Shown here piece after piece: positions 29,612 through 33,407 of a stretch of 33,407 bases of DNA. The stretch's first letter is position 1, and each line of letters begins with the position of its first letter. A model generated the notes under the pieces. That model was not told the origin of the DNA. It did no database searches and was given only the letters and a program-made list of their open reading frames with translations. Position numbers and translations under genes: made by a program. This DNA is from CAYIEH01 sp964362385 (GTDB taxonomy: Bacteria > Patescibacteriota > Minisyncoccia > UBA6257 > UBA9933), in assembly GCA_964362385.1 (NCBI GenBank), contig CAYIEH010000004.1:1-33407 (forward strand), in the 5' to 3' direction.

Positions 29612-31006
29612 TTATTCAACTTCAATTTTTACTCTTTTCGGATCCTTGGGAATGTTTGACACCCAGAAAGGCCAAAAGGATATGTCCGCTTTTTCTATGG
29701 CTGACGAGGAAAATATGAAAGTTTTTAAATCTTCGTTGGTTTTGCCTAAAATTTTATTTTTAAAATCATCCGCGTCCACCGGTTTCCAAAAATTGCCTTT
29801 AAAATTAACGGGTAAAACAGCAAGTTTGGTTTTTTGGTCAGTCCCTATCTTATCGTAAGCAAGCTCGTATTTTTTAATCTGAAAATCGGGGCCAATGACC
29901 TGTCGCGCGAGCTCAGACATCAACTTTAAAAGCTGTTCTTCTTTAAAGACCTGAGCGGAACTTTCAGCTTCTATAAATATTGAAAAATTACCAGACTCGT
30001 CGGTGTTCTTATTGATAACCTCTTTTAAAATATTAAACTGCTTTGTTTCTTCGATAACCTTAAAACTCTCCATGGCAATTTGAGAATAAAGGAAAGAGTT
30101 GATAATGTCTTTTATTTGATTTTCGGAGTTTTCCTTGGCTTTCTTGATATCGTTGTCAGTTGGATAAGCGGCTTCACCCACAAAACCGCCCGTCATCGGA
30201 TTCTGAGAGCTGCCGTAAAACTTTTCGTATTTTTTGGGCTTGTCTTTAAACCCAGGAATGGTAAATCTACTCACCGGACTGATGTTGTATGCCTCTCCCG
30301 GCTTATCGGCGATAACCTCGCCATCAATGCTTGAAGCGACTATTTTGCCGGATTCTATCGTGGCGCCGGGAACGGTAGTTGAAGCTTTTAGATGAAAAAT
30401 TTTCCCGTCAGGCGCTTCAAAACGGGTATTCGCGACCAACTTCTGCGGATCAGAACTATATTCGTTGTAAATAGTGATTTTACCCGAGGCTTTCCTTTCA
30501 ATGTATTTTTTGCCGGTTGCCGGCCAATTAAAAGTGGAATTCTTTTTTTGGGAAAATATGACAGCTGGAATTTGCCTGTTCACAACGTCAATGTCGGCAA
30601 TTTTTGAATTTATCCGCACCGGATTGCTGTAATCCCAATCCGCTTTTTTGGCGGTGATTTTTATTTCCGCTTTCGGCAAAATATTTATTGCCAAATATCC
30701 AAAACCTCCCAATAAAACAAAAATTAAAATCAGCCAAAAATAAAATTTAAAAGATTTTTTCTTTTTGGGGCGATCGCGATCTTCTTTGTGATGAACAATT
30801 TTGCTCTCTTTGTGAAGAATAGAAACCGGTTCCTGGATAATTTCTTTTTCTTCCGGAATTTCTAAAATGCGGGGTCTTTCTTTTTGCTCCGCCTTAAATA
30901 AACGTCTTTCTTTCGGTTGATCTTGATGAAGAAAGCTTTCGCGCGATTCTTCGGATTTTTTTATAATGTCAATAACTTTCTTTTTATTGGATTGCGGACC
31001 GTTCAT
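29612..31006 (-). CDS. Membrane-anchored baseplate J-like surface protein
   Basis: This is a 464-aa protein. Residues 1-85 are charged and cytoplasmic. One transmembrane helix (FYFWLILIFVLLGGFGYLAI, about residues 88-107) follows, then a large extracellular part rich in beta strands. ASGKITIYNEYSSDPQKLVANTRF and KIFHLKASTTVPGATIESG resemble proteins often annotated 'baseplate J/gp47 family' in CPR genomes. PGEAYNISPVSRFTIPGFKD is part of the same block. The function is unknown. It may be a surface or cell-envelope protein rather than a phage part, as no other phage genes are near. The last 100 residues (SFWPFWVSNIPKDPKRVKIEV) are conserved-looking. Confidence 0.75.
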   Translation of the reverse strand: MNGPQSNKKKVIDIIKKSEESRESFLHQDQPKERRLFKAEQKERPRILEIPEEKEIIQEPVSILHKESKIVHHKEDRDRPKKKKSFKFYFWLILIFVLLGGFGYLAINILPKAEIKITAKKADWDYSNPVRINSKIADIDVVNRQIPAVIFSQKKNSTFNWPATGKKYIERKASGKITIYNEYSSDPQKLVANTRFEAPDGKIFHLKASTTVPGATIESGKIVASSIDGEVIADKPGEAYNISPVSRFTIPGFKDKPKKYEKFYGSSQNPMTGGFVGEAAYPTDNDIKKAKENSENQIKDIINSFLYSQIAMESFKVIEETKQFNILKEVINKNTDESGNFSIFIEAESSAQVFKEEQLLKLMSELARQVIGPDFQIKKYELAYDKIGTDQKTKLAVLPVNFKGNFWKPVDADDFKNKILGKTNEDLKTFIFSSSAIEKADISFWPFWVSNIPKDPKRVKIEVE

Positions 31007-31043
31007 ATTTTATTATAATGACAGATTAACTCGGATTGTTCAA

Positions 31044-31164
31044 CCCCGTTAGAAATGTTCCAAAGATTATGCTATAGCATTATTTAAAGCTGACCCGCTT
31101 CGCCAGCGAAGCGGGTCAGCTTTAAAAATTGTTTTACAAAAATTATGCCGCACTTCTAACGGGG
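31044..31164. repeat. 121-bp CCCCGTTAG-type element
   Basis: The ends are CCCCGTTAGAAATGTTCC and CACTTCTAACGGGG (31151-31164). Inside is a perfect GC-rich hairpin (GACCCGCTTCGCCAGCGAAG and so on, about 31092-31118). CAA lies on both sides. It shares inner words with the copies at 25574 and 31225. Confidence 0.8.
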
Positions 31165-31224
31165 CAAGTAAACTTTAATGGCGAATTTTTAAATTTTAAA
31201 TTAAAATAAAGGTGCGGTTGCGAA

Positions 31225-31393
31225 CCCCGTTAGAAGTGTTCCAAAGATTATGCTATTGCATCGCATATAGCCGACCCGCTTCGCCAAAGCTCCCGCTTCG
31301 CCAGTGAAGCGAGGCGAGTCAGCGAGGCGAAGCAGGCGGCTTTCGCCTTTAAATATTGAAATATCATTAAATTATGCCGCACTTCTAACGGGG
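31225..31393. repeat. 169-bp CCCCGTTAG-type element
   Basis: The ends are CCCCGTTAGAAGTGTTCC and CACTTCTAACGGGG (31380-31393). CGAA flanks it on both sides (31221-31224 and 31394-31397), a 4-nt target duplication. Its core carries a degenerate, expanded version of the GC-rich hairpin seen in the copy at 31044. It ends about 40 bp before gpmI. Confidence 0.8.
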
Positions 31394-31431
31394 CGAATCC
31401 TTTGATAACGCTCGGAATCAAAAAATACTCC

Positions 31432-32976
31432 ATGAAAAATCAAACCATAGTTCTAATTGTTTTAGACGGATGGGGAATCGGCAAAAAGGATATGTCTAAT
31501 CCGATTAATACCGTTAATCCCCAAAATATAAATTATTTAAAAGCCAATTTCCCAAGCGGAGCTTTGCAAGCTTCGGGAATCGCCGTTGGCTTGCCCTGGG
31601 GCGAAGAAGGAAACAGCGAGGTGGGACACCTGAATATGGGCGCCGGCAGAATTATCTATCAAAATTACCCGAGAATAACCTTGTCTATCCGAGACAACAG
31701 TTTTTTCAAAAATGAGGTCTTAAAAAAAGCGTTTGACCACGCCAAGGAAAATAACTCCAGCGCCAACTTCATAGGCCTTTTAACCGAAGCCAATGTCCAC
31801 GCTTCCTTTGAACATCTGGAAGCTTTGGTTAAATTCGCCCAAAATGAAAATTTCCCGAAGGAAAAGGTTAATTTTCATCTGATAACCGACGGAAGAGACA
31901 GTCCGCCGCAATCGGCTTTAAACCTGATAAAACGCCTTCCCCATCCCGAGCAGTTGGCAAGCGTCTCGGGCAGATATTACGCCATGGACCGGGACAACCA
32001 TTGGGAACGGACAAAAGAAGCCTACAATGCGATGACGGGCCAAGGACTCATGACCGACGATTATGAAACTCATATCCAAAAAACCTACCAAAAAAAATTA
32101 AATGACGAATATGTTCTGCCTATTCTTATAGAGCCGAGCCGTCCGGTTAAAGACAACGACGCGGTTGTTTTCTTTAATTTCAGAGAAGACAGAATGAAAC
32201 AAATCGTCAAATCTTTCATTGAAAAAGATTTCAATAAATTCCCGGTTAAAAATTTTTCCAACTTGTTTATAGCCGCGATGATTCAATATGACGCGACATT
32301 TGATATTCCGGCAGTCTATCCTCCGGACAAAATTGAAAATTGCCTGAGTAAGGTCTTGACTGACAATAAAAAAACTCAGTGGCGAATCGCGGAAACGGAA
32401 AAATACGCCCACATCACTTATTTTTTCAACGGCCAGAAAGAAGCGCCTTTTGAAAACGAATACCGGGTGTTGGTGCCGTCAAAAGTGGAATTTCATTACG
32501 ACGAACACCCTGAAATGATGTCCGCTGAAATCACCGCAAGACTGACGGAAGCGATTGAAGAAAAAGCCTATGATTTTATTCTGGCAAATTACGCCAACAG
32601 CGACATCATCGCCCACACCGGTAATTTCAACGCCGCCGTTGAAGCCGTAAAAACCATTGACGAGCAAATCGGGAAAATAACAAAAGCGGTTTTGAACAAC
32701 GACGCAATTTTAATAATCACCTCGGACCACGGAAATATAGAAAGGATGTTCAATCCTCAAACCGGCGAGCCGGAAACCAAACACGACCCGAATCCGGTGC
32801 CGATTTATTTGATAGCCAACAAATTCAAAAGGCAAAGAACAGAGCAAGAAATCATAAGCTCGGAAAAAGCGCCGATAGGCGTATTGGCGGACATCAGTCC
32901 GACGATTTTAGAATTAATGGGTATTCCAAAGCCTAAAGAAATGACCGCGCAAAGCTTATTGGGACTTTTATTGTAA
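31432..32976 (+). CDS. gpmI: 2,3-bisphosphoglycerate-independent phosphoglycerate mutase
   Basis: This 514-aa manganese-dependent glycolytic enzyme interconverts 3- and 2-phosphoglycerate. VLIVLDGWGIG holds the first metal Asp, and GNSEVGHLNMGAGR holds the phosphorylated Ser62. ITDGRDSPP, SGRYYAMDRDNHWER, VFFNFREDRMKQ, NYANSDIIAHTGN and ITSDHGNIERM are further metal and substrate segments. The frame opens ten codons earlier, at 31402, but MKNQTIVLIVLDGWG fits the family. The upstream region is filled by two repeat elements. With the aldolase gene it indicates glycolysis. Confidence 0.96.
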   Translation: MKNQTIVLIVLDGWGIGKKDMSNPINTVNPQNINYLKANFPSGALQASGIAVGLPWGEEGNSEVGHLNMGAGRIIYQNYPRITLSIRDNSFFKNEVLKKAFDHAKENNSSANFIGLLTEANVHASFEHLEALVKFAQNENFPKEKVNFHLITDGRDSPPQSALNLIKRLPHPEQLASVSGRYYAMDRDNHWERTKEAYNAMTGQGLMTDDYETHIQKTYQKKLNDEYVLPILIEPSRPVKDNDAVVFFNFREDRMKQIVKSFIEKDFNKFPVKNFSNLFIAAMIQYDATFDIPAVYPPDKIENCLSKVLTDNKKTQWRIAETEKYAHITYFFNGQKEAPFENEYRVLVPSKVEFHYDEHPEMMSAEITARLTEAIEEKAYDFILANYANSDIIAHTGNFNAAVEAVKTIDEQIGKITKAVLNNDAILIITSDHGNIERMFNPQTGEPETKHDPNPVPIYLIANKFKRQRTEQEIISSEKAPIGVLADISPTILELMGIPKPKEMTAQSLLGLLL

Positions 32977-32991
32977 AGTTGAAAAATCAAA

Positions 32992-33363
32992 ATGGAAAAT
33001 GACAATGTAAAGTTTAAAAATGAATTTAAGAAAAGACTTTATAATTGGGTTTTAAAATTAATAAAGTTTATTGACAGACTTCCGAAAAATTCAGTGTGTT
33101 CAGTTATGGGAAAACAACTTTTAAGAAGCGGCACCAGTGTTTTGGCTAATTATATTGAAGCCAATTCGGCAAGCTCCAAAAAGGATTTTATTAATTTTTT
33201 CACCCACTCGTTAAAATCGGCTAATGAATCTAAAATTTGGCTGTCTTTGTTAAAAGACACCAATAAAGGAGATCAAAACGAATTAAAATGGCTGTTAGGA
33301 GAATTAATCGAAATATCAAATATTATAGCTTCGAGTATTTTGACATTAAAAGGCAAGAAATAA
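32992..33363 (+). CDS. Four-helix-bundle protein (23S rRNA intervening-sequence protein family)
   Basis: This is a 123-aa all-helical protein: RLYNWVLKLIKFIDRLPKNS, VMGKQLLRSGTSVLANYIEA, SSKKDFINFFTHSLKSANES and LGELIEISNIIASSILTLK are the four helices. The family (often called four helix bundle or S23/IVP) was first found inside intervening sequences of 23S rRNA genes, but free copies are common. The first codons lie in a repeat that recurs inverted at 28986-29040, and a copy of the other end lies at 33378-33398. The gene therefore sits inside a repeat-bounded cassette. The function is unknown. Confidence 0.88.
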   Translation: MENDNVKFKNEFKKRLYNWVLKLIKFIDRLPKNSVCSVMGKQLLRSGTSVLANYIEANSASSKKDFINFFTHSLKSANESKIWLSLLKDTNKGDQNELKWLLGELIEISNIIASSILTLKGKK

Positions 33364-33377
33364 TTTCATCATTTTAA

Positions 33378-33407
33378 ATTGTCATTTTGATTTTTGATAT
33401 TTACATT
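33378..33407 (+). repeat. Right-end repeat of the four-helix-bundle cassette
   Basis: ATTGTCATTTTGATTTTTGAT (33378-33398), continuing to the window end, is an inverted relative of the sequence before and at the gene's start (GAAAAATCAAAATGGAAAA near 32981). It is identical over 21 nt to 29005-29025. The element may continue beyond the window. Confidence 0.6.

Noticed and set aside
29547..29858. A forward-strand frame near the baseplate J-like gene
   Set aside because: It mostly overlaps the opposite-strand gene and begins in degenerate repeats, with no SD or family features.
29612..31006. Prophage remnant
   Set aside because: The baseplate J-like match is to a surface protein family common in CPR genomes, and no other phage gene is near.
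31158..31237. Integron attC-like sites
   Set aside because: GTTAG/CTAAC words at the repeat ends suggested attC core sites, but the arms are in the wrong order, the consensus RYYYAAC/GTTRRRY is not met and no integron integrase is present.
31044..31393. CRISPR array
   Set aside because: The repeats are inverted, unequal in length and lack regular spacers, and no cas genes are present.

Overview
The window looks like chromosome from a Patescibacteria/CPR bacterium, most likely a Parcubacteria-type genome. This is inferred from gene content and style, not from a 16S gene. The genome is A+T-rich with short spacers. The RNA polymerase alpha subunit lacks its C-terminal domain, the class-1 release factor lacks domain 1, FolD is of the divergent type, and most housekeeping genes have no visible Shine-Dalgarno (SD) sequence. 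Nearly every spacer longer than about 100 bp holds an inverted-repeat element.

Layout, left to right. (1) 0.1-5.3 kb: a Rossmann-fold protein of unknown function, a domain-1-less release factor 1, a coiled-coil/lytic transglycosylase cell-wall enzyme, ribosomal protein bL25 and a class II aldolase. (2) 5.3-11.9 kb: an accessory block. It has two tiny overlapping genes (a Cys-rich peptide and a two-helix membrane protein), the GTPase YchF, a pyrF-pyrE operon, and a retron-like operon. That operon runs from a canonical promoter through a structured RNA bounded by inverted repeats and a reverse transcriptase to a DnaB-like ATPase that overlaps the RT gene by 4 nt. (3) 11.9-21 kb: housekeeping genes yqeY, rpsU, HIT, hisS, lepB, pth, a HAD phosphatase, dgkA, LCP, a GIY-YIG cassette, folD and argS. 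(4) 21-23.2 kb: smpB, tmRNA (ssrA) and infC-rpmI-rplT, the ribosome-rescue and initiation factors. (5) 23.2-29.3 kb, reverse strand: infA-rpmJ-rpsM-rpsK-rpsD-rpoA-rplQ-tuf-rpsJ, then a Nudix hydrolase. (6) 29.6-33.4 kb: a membrane-anchored baseplate-J-like surface protein, gpmI and a four-helix-bundle protein embedded in a repeat.

Two themes stand out. First, 11.9-9.2 kb (reverse strand) is a strong candidate for a retron-type system with an unusual partner. The RNA ends form a long a1/a2-like inverted repeat, and the partner is a DnaB-family protein that appears to have lost residues expected of an active helicase. Second, palindromic repeats have colonised the region heavily. They fill spacers (several with 4-nt target duplications), one abuts the 3' end of tmRNA, one follows a leftover duplicate 5' end of smpB and a REP-like palindrome follows a similar fragment of the release factor gene. 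Some appear to be inserted in frame inside ychF, argS and fba, much as Rickettsia palindromic elements are. Genes with strong SD sequences (Rossmann protein, tiny-gene operon, pyrF/pyrE, RT/DnaB, HAD) are mostly accessory, while core genes lack them.
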